Assembly: GCF_900188455.1 (NCBI RefSeq) | Contig: NZ_FZOL01000005.1 | Location: 1-64,000 of the forward strand | From: Pseudomonas japonica | GTDB taxonomy: Bacteria > Pseudomonadota > Gammaproteobacteria > Pseudomonadales > Pseudomonadaceae | Direction: 5' to 3' | DNA length: 64,000 nt | Part shown: positions 8,385-16,475 of the stretch, piece by piece | Position numbering within the stretch: position 1 is the stretch's first letter | Layout of the letters: each line of letters opens with the position of its first letter | The notes under the pieces: generated by a model | Told to the model about the DNA's origin: nothing | Database searches by the model: none | Seen by the model: only the letters and a program-made list of their open reading frames with translations | Position numbers and translations under genes: made by a program

Positions 8385-9260
8385 ATGTTCAATCACTTGC
8401 CGTTGAACGCGCTGAGGTATTTCGAGGCGGTTGCCCGGCTGGGCAGTCTGAAGCGCGCGGCTGTCGAGCTGTCGGTCACGCCGTCGGCGGTTTCGCTGCA
8501 AGTGAAGAGCCTTGAGGAATGGCTGGGCACCAGCGTTTTCAGGCGAACGGCCAGCGGGCTGGTGCTGACCGCCGCGGGCGAAACCGTCTTCAAGTCGGCG
8601 CACACGATGCTGTATGAGCTTTCGGTCGTCCTGAACACGCAGCGCCAGAGCAAGGACGTGGACACCCTCAACGTCACCACCACGCCGGAGTTCGCCGCGC
8701 TGTGGCTGGTCCCGCGTCTGGAAGACTTCTACCTGCGCCATCCGACCATCCGCATCCGTGTCGTGCCCGACACCGAAGTGATCGATCTGCTGCGCAGCCA
8801 CGATGTTCATGTCGCCATTCGCGCGACCAGCCAGGGGTATCCCGAGCTTTACCAGGAAGTACTGCTCGACGAGCAGTTCGGTGTGTTCGCGGCGCCTCGG
8901 CTGCTCGCCCGGGCGGGAGACGATCCGCCACGGTTGATCGACCTGTCCTGGAACGCCAACGCCAGTGCACCGTTCTCCTGGGCCGAGTGGTGCGGTCAGA
9001 CCGGTCTGCAGGCGTGGCTGGGCAAGGAACTGCTCGATTACTGCAACGAGCACCTGGCGCTGCAGGCGGCCATTTCAGGGCAGGGCTACGTCCTCGCCAG
9101 TTGCGTGCTGGCGGACAGCAGCGTCAAGGCGGGGACGCTGGTGCCCTACCGTGGCGAGACCGTGCTGCCTGGCAAGTCCTACCTCGCGCTTTGTGCGCCG
9201 GGGAAGGAGCGACATGCCAGTGTCAGGGCGTTTCTGGATTGGTTGCATACGCAGGCCTGA
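8385..9260 (+). CDS. LysR-family regulator of the adjacent PACE transporter (GcvA-like)
   Basis: 291 residues: N-terminal winged helix (LNALRYFEAVARLGSLKRAA, then TPSAVSLQVKSLEEWLG) and a C-terminal effector-binding fold (residues 90-290) similar to the GcvA branch. The ATG at 8385 gives the standard LysR N-terminus. It shares a 108-bp divergent promoter region with the PACE transporter gene, so activation of that gene in response to the exported compound is the likely role. Confidence 0.87.
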   Translation: MFNHLPLNALRYFEAVARLGSLKRAAVELSVTPSAVSLQVKSLEEWLGTSVFRRTASGLVLTAAGETVFKSAHTMLYELSVVLNTQRQSKDVDTLNVTTTPEFAALWLVPRLEDFYLRHPTIRIRVVPDTEVIDLLRSHDVHVAIRATSQGYPELYQEVLLDEQFGVFAAPRLLARAGDDPPRLIDLSWNANASAPFSWAEWCGQTGLQAWLGKELLDYCNEHLALQAAISGQGYVLASCVLADSSVKAGTLVPYRGETVLPGKSYLALCAPGKERHASVRAFLDWLHTQA

Positions 9261-9316
9261 TGGCTGCACCGCTATCGAATCGCCGGGCCTCGACCTTCGA
9301 GTTAGTCGTTTGCAAT

Positions 9317-9373
9317 GAATTGACAGTGCGGCGAACGCGCGGGAAGTTGTTCCCGTGCGATGTGAGTGGTGCA
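9317..9373 (+). promoter_or_regulatory. Conserved promoter block upstream of first Cys-patterned secreted protein
   Basis: GAATTGAC (9317-9324), exactly 30 unrelated bases, then GTGCGATGTGAGTGGTGCA (9355-9373). The same two blocks with identical spacing occur at 10597-10653 before the related gene. TTGACA could be a -35 element; no clear -10 is seen. Conservation of the motifs but not of the spacer suggests a functional control region shared by both genes. Confidence 0.6.
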
Positions 9374-9405
9374 CGGCCGATCTCCCTTATCCCGGAGCAA
9401 ACAAC

Positions 9406-10002
9406 GTGACCACTGCATCCCCCATTGCCTGCGTGACCAAAGCCAGCGCATTGCTCGTAATCCTCACGCTGCCCCAGCTTGTCCATGCGGATGACGCGTG
9501 TGATACGGCATTCGCGAAATCGACGGCAAGTTCCTCCTGCGACAGAGCCTTTACCCGGCAATACGAGCCGGGCTCCTGTGAAATCAGCGTCGAGTGCAAG
9601 AAGAGCATCGGCTACGGCATGAAGGCCTCGAACGTCATTCACAGGAAGCTGGACAGCGTTTCGCAACTGACCAACGAGGACGGCATCCTGCGCGGCGGGA
9701 CCGAAGCAAAGCCACCAGTAGTCGTGACGCCCACCCCGGCTTCAGACGAGGATTGCCTGGGCGCCTGGAAAGCCTCGCAGGCTGGCAAGTACTGCAAGTC
9801 CGGGACGGCGAAGGGGGTGATCAACGGCTGCATCATCACCGCGTCATGCTACGCGTCGGGGGAGAATAGGCTCGTTGAAAAGCGCGGGCGTTACGTCTTC
9901 GAGAGTGTGTTCGAATTAAAGCTTGACCGTCAGGGTCTCAGCGGCGGCGAACATCTTCCGGATCCCGATCCCGATCCCGACCATCTTGGCGACTACCGTT
10001 GA
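9406..10002 (+). CDS. Secreted protein with two C-x12-C-x11/12-C-x5-C domains (CVNH-like?)
   Basis: 198 residues from GTG at 9406, preceded by GGAG. Residues 1-28 are a signal peptide ending VHA, so the product is exported. Two homologous domains follow: Cys32/45/58/64 and Cys117/130/142/148, each with a [WF] four residues after the first Cys and a C-x5-C pair (SCEISVEC; GCIITASC). After the second C-x5-C in domain 1 comes LTNEDGILRGG, resembling the N-x-D/N-G-x-L segment of cyanovirin-N-homology lectins; this similarity is suggestive only. The tail ends in a PDPDPDPD run encoded by a 6-bp tandem repeat. A one-domain relative lies at 10683. Function unknown; a secreted carbohydrate-binding role is speculation. 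Confidence 0.6.
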   Translation: MTTASPIACVTKASALLVILTLPQLVHADDACDTAFAKSTASSSCDRAFTRQYEPGSCEISVECKKSIGYGMKASNVIHRKLDSVSQLTNEDGILRGGTEAKPPVVVTPTPASDEDCLGAWKASQAGKYCKSGTAKGVINGCIITASCYASGENRLVEKRGRYVFESVFELKLDRQGLSGGEHLPDPDPDPDHLGDYR

Positions 10003-10138
10003 TGACTGCCTCGCTCCGGTGTCAGGTCGCTGACGCGGGACTCAGGTGTGGCCCTGCTCAAGCCTGCCAGTCCCCTGTTCGCAGGCTTGCGCGGCGTGGC
10101 TGGATGTGGCCCCACATGCATAGGTATCTACACAACTC

Positions 10139-10530
10139 CGAAAGCCTGGCGGGAAACTGCATCAGGGCCGCCAGGTGCCTGTCTTAAGTCTTGCAGCGCT
10201 CTGAAGATCGAGCGCCGCCCGCGCGGCGCATCGCGGATGAATCCGCTCCTACATTTGTTGCAACGTGCCATGGCCTGTGGGATTTGGGTTGTCAGCCTTT
10301 GTTTTTTCGGCGATGTATCGCGGGGAGGCTGTTGGGCTCGACTCGGTATCGAGTCGAACCAACAAGGCGGTCAACCATGGCCTGACAGACATAGGTACGT
10401 TGCAACAAATGTAGGAGCGGATTCATCCGCGATGCGCCGCGCGGGCGGCGCTCGATCTTGAGAGCGCTACAAGACTCAAGACAGGCACCTGGCGGCCTTT
10501 ATGCGGTTCCCCGTCAAGCCGTCAAAGATG
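10139..10530 (-). repeat. Long-armed palindromic repeat element, copy B (inverted relative to copy A)
   Basis: The 680-bp gap between the two secreted-protein genes holds this element. Its arms match over roughly 115 bp in inverted orientation with few differences, each containing GCCGCCAGGTGCCTGTCTT, GATCGAGCGCCGCCCGCGCG, ATCGCGGATGAATCCGCTCC and TTTGTTGCAACGT. The centre contains GGTTCGACTCGATACCGAGT (minus strand). It aligns over its full length with copy A when inverted. The rest of the gap shows only a small hairpin (AAGCCTGC/GCAGGCTT near 10069-10098). Confidence 0.82.
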
Positions 10531-10596
10531 TGTACAAAGAGCGGTTTCTTTGCATGATGTGGCCGTGCCCGCACTTTCGCATTAGTCACTTCTGCG

Positions 10597-10653
10597 GAAT
10601 TGACCGCCCTCGCGGGTGATCCGATGCTCGATGCGTGCGATGTGAGTAGTGCA
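10597..10653 (+). promoter_or_regulatory. Conserved promoter block upstream of second Cys-patterned secreted protein
   Basis: GAATTGAC (10597-10604), 30 unrelated bases, then GTGCGATGTGAGTAGTGCA (10635-10653), matching the block at 9317-9373 in both motif sequence and spacing. Distance to the start codon is also similar (about 30 bases in each case). Confidence 0.6.
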
Positions 10654-10682
10654 TATCCTCTCCCATGACTGGAGCGTGTGAA

Positions 10683-11054
10683 ATGCGCAACTTACATTCG
10701 ATATCGATTCTGCCCCACCTGCGTTTTTCCCAAGGGCTGCGCAACAGCGTCGTGCTGCTTTCGACATTGCTGCTGGCGTCGCTGTGCAACGCGGCGACCA
10801 ATGCCAGTTGCGAGAAATCCTGGAAGGAATCCTCCGCGGCCAAGAGTTGCTCGACGGCAATCGTGGTGGCAACGGGCGACACCTGCACCATCACCGCGGC
10901 GTGCCTGAATTCCCGCGGCATCAAGGACTATGTCAGGGGGCATTTCAAATCGGACAGCGTGTCCAAAGTGATCAACGAGAATGGCAGCCTCACCGGGGGA
11001 ACCCCGGTCAGCAACCCTGATCCGGCGCGCTGGGACGATCGCGTCATTCAATAA
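10683..11054 (+). CDS. Secreted protein with one C-x12-C-x11-C-x5-C domain
   Basis: 123 residues from the ATG at 10683, preceded by GGAGCGTGTGAA. An N-terminal hydrophobic segment (SVVLLSTLLLASLCNA, residues 22-37) is a signal peptide ending CNA-A. The mature part has Cys43/56/68/74 in the same spacing as the second domain of the 9406 gene, with CEKSWKESSAAKSC and TCTITAAC, then KVINENGSLTGG. It is therefore a paralogue with a single domain, under a matching upstream block. No enzymatic motif is visible. Its function is unknown; export and lectin-like folding are inferences. Confidence 0.6.
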   Translation: MRNLHSISILPHLRFSQGLRNSVVLLSTLLLASLCNAATNASCEKSWKESSAAKSCSTAIVVATGDTCTITAACLNSRGIKDYVRGHFKSDSVSKVINENGSLTGGTPVSNPDPARWDDRVIQ

Positions 11055-11064
11055 GTGGCCAGCT

Positions 11065-11949
11065 TCATTTCCGCTTGCCCTTGCTCAACGCCATCCCCAC
11101 CCCACCCAGCACCACCGTGGAGATCACCACTAGGCGCAGCGACAACGGTTCGCTCAACAGCAGCACGCCACCGAGCGCGGCGATCACCGGCACGCTCAAT
11201 TGCAGGGTCGCCGCCTGTTGCGCACTGATCCGTTTCAACACGCCGTACCACACCGCGTAGCCTGCTCCGGAGGCGAGCATGCCCGAGGCCAGGGCGTAGA
11301 CCAGGCCGTGGCTGTCGATGCTCAGCTGGCCGCCGGACACGCCAGCCAGCACCGGGATCAGCAGCAGCGGCAGGCTGCGCAGGAAGTTGCCGGCGGTGTC
11401 GCCGAGCGGATTGGCCGAGCCCTTGCCGATCAGCGAATAGGCACCCCAGGCGATCCCTGAAATCACCATGCACAGCGCGCTGAGCGGCGCCGGCGCGTTG
11501 GCGCCGGGCAGCAGCAGGGCGATCAGGCCGGCGAAGGCGATCAGCATGCCCGCCAGCACCCGGCCTTCGACGCGATCACCCTTGAGCCGTGACCAGGCGA
11601 ACATGGTGATCTGCACCGCGCCGAACAGGATCAGCGCCCCCACCCCGGCCCCCAGGCGGACATAGGCGATGGAGAACAGCCAGGCATAGAGAAACAGCGC
11701 CAGCCCGCCTTTCCAGCTGCCGCCCAGGGGCTTGCCGGGCTGGCGCAGCCTGACCAGGCAGAACAGGAACAGCGCACCGCCGAGCAGGCGCACGGCGGTG
11801 AAGGTGTGCGCATCGATGTTGCCGTGGACCAGGGCCAGGCGGCAGAAGATCGAGTTGGCGGCGAAGGCCAGCAGGGCGAAGGCCGCGGGGGCGATCCAGC
11901 CGGCGGGAGGGGTGAGCGCTGTGGCAGCCGTGGTCTTGTGGTCATTCAT
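11065..11949 (-). CDS. DMT-superfamily (EamA) metabolite exporter
   Basis: 294 residues with about ten hydrophobic helices and two EamA repeats (residues 15-145 and 155-288). Typical features are FAANSIFCRLALVHGNIDAHTFTAVRLLGG in the first repeat (helix 1-2 region) and PVIAALGGVLLLSEPLSLRLV near the end of the second. Family members export amino acids or other metabolites; the substrate here cannot be assigned. It is convergent with the secreted-protein gene ending at 11054 and faces a 284-bp gap before the GNAT gene in which nothing further is recognised. Confidence 0.85.
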   Translation of the reverse strand: MNDHKTTAATALTPPAGWIAPAAFALLAFAANSIFCRLALVHGNIDAHTFTAVRLLGGALFLFCLVRLRQPGKPLGGSWKGGLALFLYAWLFSIAYVRLGAGVGALILFGAVQITMFAWSRLKGDRVEGRVLAGMLIAFAGLIALLLPGANAPAPLSALCMVISGIAWGAYSLIGKGSANPLGDTAGNFLRSLPLLLIPVLAGVSGGQLSIDSHGLVYALASGMLASGAGYAVWYGVLKRISAQQAATLQLSVPVIAALGGVLLLSEPLSLRLVVISTVVLGGVGMALSKGKRK

Positions 11950-12233
11950 CTCTGGGTTGGCCCGGGAGGTAGAAAAACGGTCGTGCCTGTCGTTGCGTTG
12001 ATTGCATGGAATCGCATGACGACAGGCGTTCTGTGCAATTCATAGAGGGCATCGGGCTGGCTGGTAAAGAAGTTTTTCTTTGCCGGTGGGATGCTTTTGC
12101 CATGCCGGTACTTTGGTTGTGGCCCCCGCGCGCCGGAGCAAACGGCTCTGGCATCTGTATGGCGAGCGGAAAGCGGATCTGTGTCTAACGCGGCAAGCGG
12201 GGTGGATCTAGCATCGGCTTCTGCGACCAAGGT

Positions 12234-12734
12234 ATGAGTACGATGAACGATATCCCGGGTGATCTGGACTTTGCGCAACTGACGGTGCGGCGCCTGCACA
12301 GCGCCGATGGCGAGACGGTATGCCGGCACCGTGAGGCGATGTTTCTCGAGGCCGGTGGCGATGCCGCGACCCTGCAGGTGATGACCGGGCATTTCCGGCC
12401 CTGGCTGCAGCCGCGCCTGGCGGACGGGCGTTATTACGGGTTCGTGCTGGAAGACGGCCGGCAGGTCGCGGCGGCCATCGGCCTGATGAGCATCGACTGG
12501 CCGCCCCATCCGGCCCATCCGCAGCTGGATCAGCGTGGCTATGTGCTGAATGTGTATGTGGAACCGGAGTATCGGCGGCGGGGGCTGGCGTCGAAATTGA
12601 TGCAACTGGCCGAGGCGGAGTTTGCCCGGCGCGGGTTGGGCTTTGCCGTGTTGCATGCGACCGACGCGGGACGGCCGGTGTATGCCGGATTGGGCTGGAA
12701 TGCGACGGCGGAGATGGCGAAGGTGCTGGGGTGA
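12234..12734 (+). CDS. GNAT-family N-acetyltransferase
   Basis: 166 residues with an acetyl-CoA-binding GNAT core in the C-terminal half: YVLNVYVEPEYRRRGLASKL contains the beta4 strand and the R/Q-x-x-G-x-A pyrophosphate loop (RRRGLA), followed by AGRPVYAGLGW typical of motif B. The acceptor substrate is unknown. The ATG at 12243, better spaced after AAGG, is an alternative start three codons downstream. Confidence 0.85.
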   Translation: MSTMNDIPGDLDFAQLTVRRLHSADGETVCRHREAMFLEAGGDAATLQVMTGHFRPWLQPRLADGRYYGFVLEDGRQVAAAIGLMSIDWPPHPAHPQLDQRGYVLNVYVEPEYRRRGLASKLMQLAEAEFARRGLGFAVLHATDAGRPVYAGLGWNATAEMAKVLG

Positions 12735-12783
12735 CCCTCCGCCAGTGTACGGCGCTCCATCCACGCTTGATTGAGCGAGAGGG

Positions 12784-13173
12784 TCAGACGCACAGGGCGG
12801 GCAATTGCCGGGTCATCAACGCGACGGCGCTCGGGGTGAGCAAGGTGGCATTCAGCTGGTTTCGCCTGACCCATTTGCACGCGACGATTTCATTGTTGGC
12901 GACCGCCTGGCTGCAATCGTCGAACTGAGTGGTGAAGACGTGGTGCACGACATTGCCGACTTCGAGAATGCACAGCGGCAACAGCCCGCTGCAGCAGAGC
13001 CGGGTCTCCTCTCGCAGTTCCCGCGCCGCCGCCTGGATCGGCTGCTCGCCGTCCTCGATGGTGCCGCCGGGGAAGTTCCACTTGCCGCCTTTCTTGCGCA
13101 CCAGAAGTATCTTCCCGCTGCGCAGGCAAATGATCGTCGCTCTGGCTTTGCATCCACGGCCTTTGTCTGGCAT
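12784..13173 (-). CDS. Nudix hydrolase with altered Nudix box
   Basis: 129 residues. The Nudix signature G-x5-E-x7-RE-U-x-EE-x-G-U is present as GTIEDGE then RELREETRL, with all catalytic glutamates kept but the conserved Gly near the end replaced by Arg. The N-terminal ATIICLRSGKILLVRKKGGKW and FPGGTI are typical of 8-oxo-dGTP/NTP pyrophosphohydrolase-like members. The start at 13173 has AGGA eight bases upstream. Substrate unknown. It is divergent from a LysR gene. Confidence 0.85.
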   Translation of the reverse strand: MPDKGRGCKARATIICLRSGKILLVRKKGGKWNFPGGTIEDGEQPIQAAARELREETRLCCSGLLPLCILEVGNVVHHVFTTQFDDCSQAVANNEIVACKWVRRNQLNATLLTPSAVALMTRQLPALCV

Positions 13174-13364
13174 CGGCTCAGTCCTGGATCGGTTGTTCTC
13201 GAAACGTCCTGGGTATACGCCGCGTCCTTTTTTCCGTGACTCGCCGGATGGCGGTCGGGTTCAATCGAACAACTGAGAAGGAACCGTTACCCAAGGATAG
13301 TATGCTGTGGCGCAGCAAGATCCGTTCCTGCGCTCCAGCCACCCCACTGCCACGGCCTCTGTCC

Positions 13365-14249
13365 ATGTCTCTCCGCGCCCTGCGTACCCTGGTCGCCATC
13401 GCCCAGCACGGCTCCTTCGCCCGCGCCGCCGAAGCGGTGCACCTCACCCAGTCGGCGGTGAGCCTGCATATCCGTGGGCTGGAAGAAGAGTTCAACGCCC
13501 CGCTGTTCGATCGCTCGCGACGCCTGCCGGTGCTCACCGAGGCCGGGCACCTGGCGCTGGAGCGGGCGCGGGAAATCCTCGCGTTGTACGACGCTATCGC
13601 GGTCGAGCTGGGCGAGGACGGCGAGCTGCGCGGTCGCCTGCGGGTCGGCGCGATCCACACCGCGCTGGCCGGCATCCTGCCGGCGGCGTTGGCGGCTCTG
13701 GCCGCCGAGCATCCGCATCTGCGGGTCAACGTCGCCTCGGGCATGTCGGCGGAGCTGGCCACCCGGGTCGAGGCGGGCGAACTGGATGCGGCGGTCACCA
13801 CCGCGCCGGTCAAGCCCCATCCCTATGGCCTGGTCAGCACCATCCTCTACGAGGAGGGCTTCTGGGTGATCGCGCCCAGGCACCTCGCCGACGTCGAGCC
13901 GCGCCTGCTGCTCCAGGAACAACCCTTCATCCGCTTCGACCGCCGCGCCTGGGCCGGGCGCACCATCGAGCGCGAGCTGCGGCGCCTGCGCCTGCGGGTG
14001 CGCACGACCATGGAGCTGGACAGCCAGGAGGCGATCATCCAGATGGTCGCCAGCGGCCTCGGCGTGTCCGTGGTGCCGTCGTCGGCGCGCAATCTGCAGC
14101 GCCTGGGCACGCTGGCGTGCATGCCCTTCGGCGAGCCGCAGCGCACCCGCCAGGTGGTGCTGATCGAGCGCGAGGACCGACCTCGCGGGCGCCTGGCCGC
14201 CGCCCTGGCCCAGGCGGTGCGGCGCCAGGCGGCGCTGACCGATGAGTAA
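13365..14249 (+). CDS. LysR-family transcriptional regulator
   Basis: 294 residues from MSLRALRTLVAIAQHGSF, the usual LysR start, with winged helix (RAAEAVHLTQSAVSLHIRGL) and effector domain (residues 90-294). An in-frame ATG at 13302 is preceded by a better ribosome site (AAGGATAGT) and would add 21 residues, so the true start is open. An AEC-type transporter gene follows 90 bp downstream on the same strand and is a plausible target. Confidence 0.85.
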   Translation: MSLRALRTLVAIAQHGSFARAAEAVHLTQSAVSLHIRGLEEEFNAPLFDRSRRLPVLTEAGHLALERAREILALYDAIAVELGEDGELRGRLRVGAIHTALAGILPAALAALAAEHPHLRVNVASGMSAELATRVEAGELDAAVTTAPVKPHPYGLVSTILYEEGFWVIAPRHLADVEPRLLLQEQPFIRFDRRAWAGRTIERELRRLRLRVRTTMELDSQEAIIQMVASGLGVSVVPSSARNLQRLGTLACMPFGEPQRTRQVVLIEREDRPRGRLAAALAQAVRRQAALTDE

Positions 14250-14339
14250 AACTTGAGGGTGACTCAATAATTCATCGTTTTTAATCAAGCGAGCGGCTCT
14301 TTATCGTAGCGTCCATCCCGCGTTTTTCCGGACGGTGCC

Positions 14340-15266
14340 ATGACCCTTGCCCTGCTTCTCGCCTTGTTGCCCATCGCCCTGCTGATCATGCTCGGTGCCT
14401 GGCTGCGCCACCGCCAGTTCCTCGCCGATGCCTTCTGGCCGCAGGCCGAGCGCCTGAGTTACTACGTGCTGCTGCCGGCGCTGTTCGTGCACGGGCTGGC
14501 GACGGCGAAGCTGGACGGTGTGCCGGTGCAGGGCATGATGCTCGCCCTGGTGTCCTCCACCGTGCTGGTGGCCCTGCTGCTGGTGGCGCTGCGGCGCTGC
14601 TTCGCGGTCGACGACGCGGCGTTCACCTCGGTGTTCCAGGGGGGCGTGCGCTTCAACAACTATGTTGGCGTCTCCGCGGCGGCGGGGCTGTTCGGGACCC
14701 AGGGCATCGCCCTGGCGGCGGTGGCCAACGCCGCCATCGTGCCGACGGTGAATATTCTCTGCGTGCTGGTGTTCGCCCGCTATGGCTCGGCGGGGCGCAT
14801 GACCTGGCAGGACGTGCTCAGGCAGATGGCGCTCAATCCGCTGCTGCTGGCCTGTGCCGGCGGGATTGTGCTGCACGCCACTGGCTGGGGGCTGCCGCTG
14901 GCGCTCGAACCGCTGCTGAAAACCCTGGGCCAGGCCTCCTTGCCGCTGGGCCTGCTGTGCGTCGGCGCGGCCCTCGACCTGCGCGCGGTGCGCAGTTGGC
15001 TACGGCCGGTGGGCCAGTCGTCGGTGGCGAAGTTCATGGTCATGCCGCTGATCACCCTGGCGGCCTGTCATCTGTTCGGCCTCAAGGGCGAGGCGGCGAT
15101 CGCGGCGCTGCTGTTCCAGGCGCTGCCGACCGCGTCGTCGTCCTACATCATGGCCCGCCAGCTGGGCGGCGATGCGCCCCTGATGGCGGGGATCATCGCC
15201 GGGCAGACCCTGCTGGCGGCGCTGGCCTTGCCGTTGGCCGTCAGCAGCCTGTTGCCGTGGATCTGA
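14340..15266 (+). CDS. AEC-family (auxin efflux carrier-like) transporter
   Basis: 308 residues with about ten hydrophobic helices. FNNYVGVSAAAGLFG in the first half and LPTASSSYIMARQLGGDAPLMAGIIAGQT near the C-terminus are typical AEC signatures. Bacterial members move malonate and other organic anions; the substrate here is undetermined. It follows the LysR gene and is convergent with the coiled-coil gene ending at 15273. Confidence 0.85.
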   Translation: MTLALLLALLPIALLIMLGAWLRHRQFLADAFWPQAERLSYYVLLPALFVHGLATAKLDGVPVQGMMLALVSSTVLVALLLVALRRCFAVDDAAFTSVFQGGVRFNNYVGVSAAAGLFGTQGIALAAVANAAIVPTVNILCVLVFARYGSAGRMTWQDVLRQMALNPLLLACAGGIVLHATGWGLPLALEPLLKTLGQASLPLGLLCVGAALDLRAVRSWLRPVGQSSVAKFMVMPLITLAACHLFGLKGEAAIAALLFQALPTASSSYIMARQLGGDAPLMAGIIAGQTLLAALALPLAVSSLLPWI

Positions 15267-15272
15267 GCGGGC

Positions 15273-16472
15273 TCACGATGTCGCTTGCGGGGCCTGCTGA
15301 ACCTCGACCGCCGGTGTCGCTGTCGGGGCTTGCTGGGCCTCGACGGCCGGTGTCGCTGCCGGGGCTTGCTGGACCTCGACCGCCGGCGTCGCTGGCGGAG
15401 CCTGCTGGACTTCGACGGCCGCTGGCGCTGGCGGCGCCAGCCACAGCGGCATGCTGCCGATCGCCGCGGCGCCGGCCAGGGCCAGGCCGCACAGCCCGGC
15501 CAGCAGGCGACCCTGCTTGCGCGCCAGGCGCTCGTGCGCCTCGCTGTGCGCCTGGTGCAGGGCGTCCAGCGCGGTTTGCCGCTCGGCCTGCTCCTGCTGG
15601 CGCTCGCTGCGTTCGCTGCGCAGGGTCTGTTCCTGTTCGGCCAGTACTTCGCGCAGTTCCGACAACTGACGGTTCAGGTCGGCCTGGCGGTACTCCTGCT
15701 GCTGCGCCTGGCTGGTGATCTCGGCGCTCAGTCGATCGGTGCTTTCCACGGCGGCGCGATGCCGGGCTTCGAGCGTGTCCAGCAGGCGCTGGTCGAGGGC
15801 CGCGAGGCGCTGTTCGAACGCGGTCTCGATACCTTGGCGCAGTTGCGCCTGAGCCCGTTCGAAGGTGTTCGACTGCTCGTCGAGGACTTCCCGCACCAAC
15901 TGCTGCTGTTCATCCAGGACACCCTGGATCCGCCGCATGCGCTCATCGAAATTGGCCAGCAGTTTGTCCCGGGTTTCCAGCACTTCGTTGGCGATGCTGA
16001 TCAGCTGCTCGCCATGATCGTCGGTCAGTCCCTGGACTTTCAGCAGTTCGGTGACGTAGGTGCGCAGGTTGGCGGCCTGGTGCTTGATCACCGCCTGGTG
16101 CTGCTCCAGACGGGTGTTCTGCCGGGCGAGTTCCTCGGCCCTGGCGTCGAGCGCGGTTTGCTGGGCGCTCAATTGCTGCTGCTGTTCGGTCAGTTGCTGC
16201 GCCTGCAGCGAACTGATCACCATCAACTGGGCCAGGGTCTTGGAAAACTCGGCCTGGACTTCCTGGGCGTCCAGCTGAGCGTTCTTCAGCTCGCCACGGT
16301 TGAACAGGCGGCCCAGGAAGCTGCGTTGCTCGTGTTCATCGCGCACCCGCTTGAAGTCATCCAGGCGCTTGAAGGTGTTATGAAATTTTTCGTACACCTC
16401 GGCGATGTCGATCTGCGCCAGCAGATCTTCGCTGGGTACGGTGCTGGCCAGTTGGGCAATGACCTGGGACAT
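15273..16472 (-). CDS. Membrane-anchored long coiled-coil protein with Pro/Ala repeat tail
   Basis: 399 residues, not recognised as a named family. Residues 10-325 are almost entirely charged, Gln/Glu/Arg-rich heptad-type coiled coil. Residues 327-350 (RLLAGLCGLALAGAAAIGSM) are a single membrane helix. The tail has four 12-residue repeats of VEVQQAPPATPA type, encoded by 36-bp tandem DNA repeats at about 15280-15425. Topology is probably cytoplasmic coiled coil with periplasmic tail. The gene begins three bases after the stop of the HNH-like gene (16476), so translational coupling and a shared complex are likely. Confidence 0.7.
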   Translation of the reverse strand: MSQVIAQLASTVPSEDLLAQIDIAEVYEKFHNTFKRLDDFKRVRDEHEQRSFLGRLFNRGELKNAQLDAQEVQAEFSKTLAQLMVISSLQAQQLTEQQQQLSAQQTALDARAEELARQNTRLEQHQAVIKHQAANLRTYVTELLKVQGLTDDHGEQLISIANEVLETRDKLLANFDERMRRIQGVLDEQQQLVREVLDEQSNTFERAQAQLRQGIETAFEQRLAALDQRLLDTLEARHRAAVESTDRLSAEITSQAQQQEYRQADLNRQLSELREVLAEQEQTLRSERSERQQEQAERQTALDALHQAHSEAHERLARKQGRLLAGLCGLALAGAAAIGSMPLWLAPPAPAAVEVQQAPPATPAVEVQQAPAATPAVEAQQAPTATPAVEVQQAPQATS

Positions 16473-16475
16473 TCC

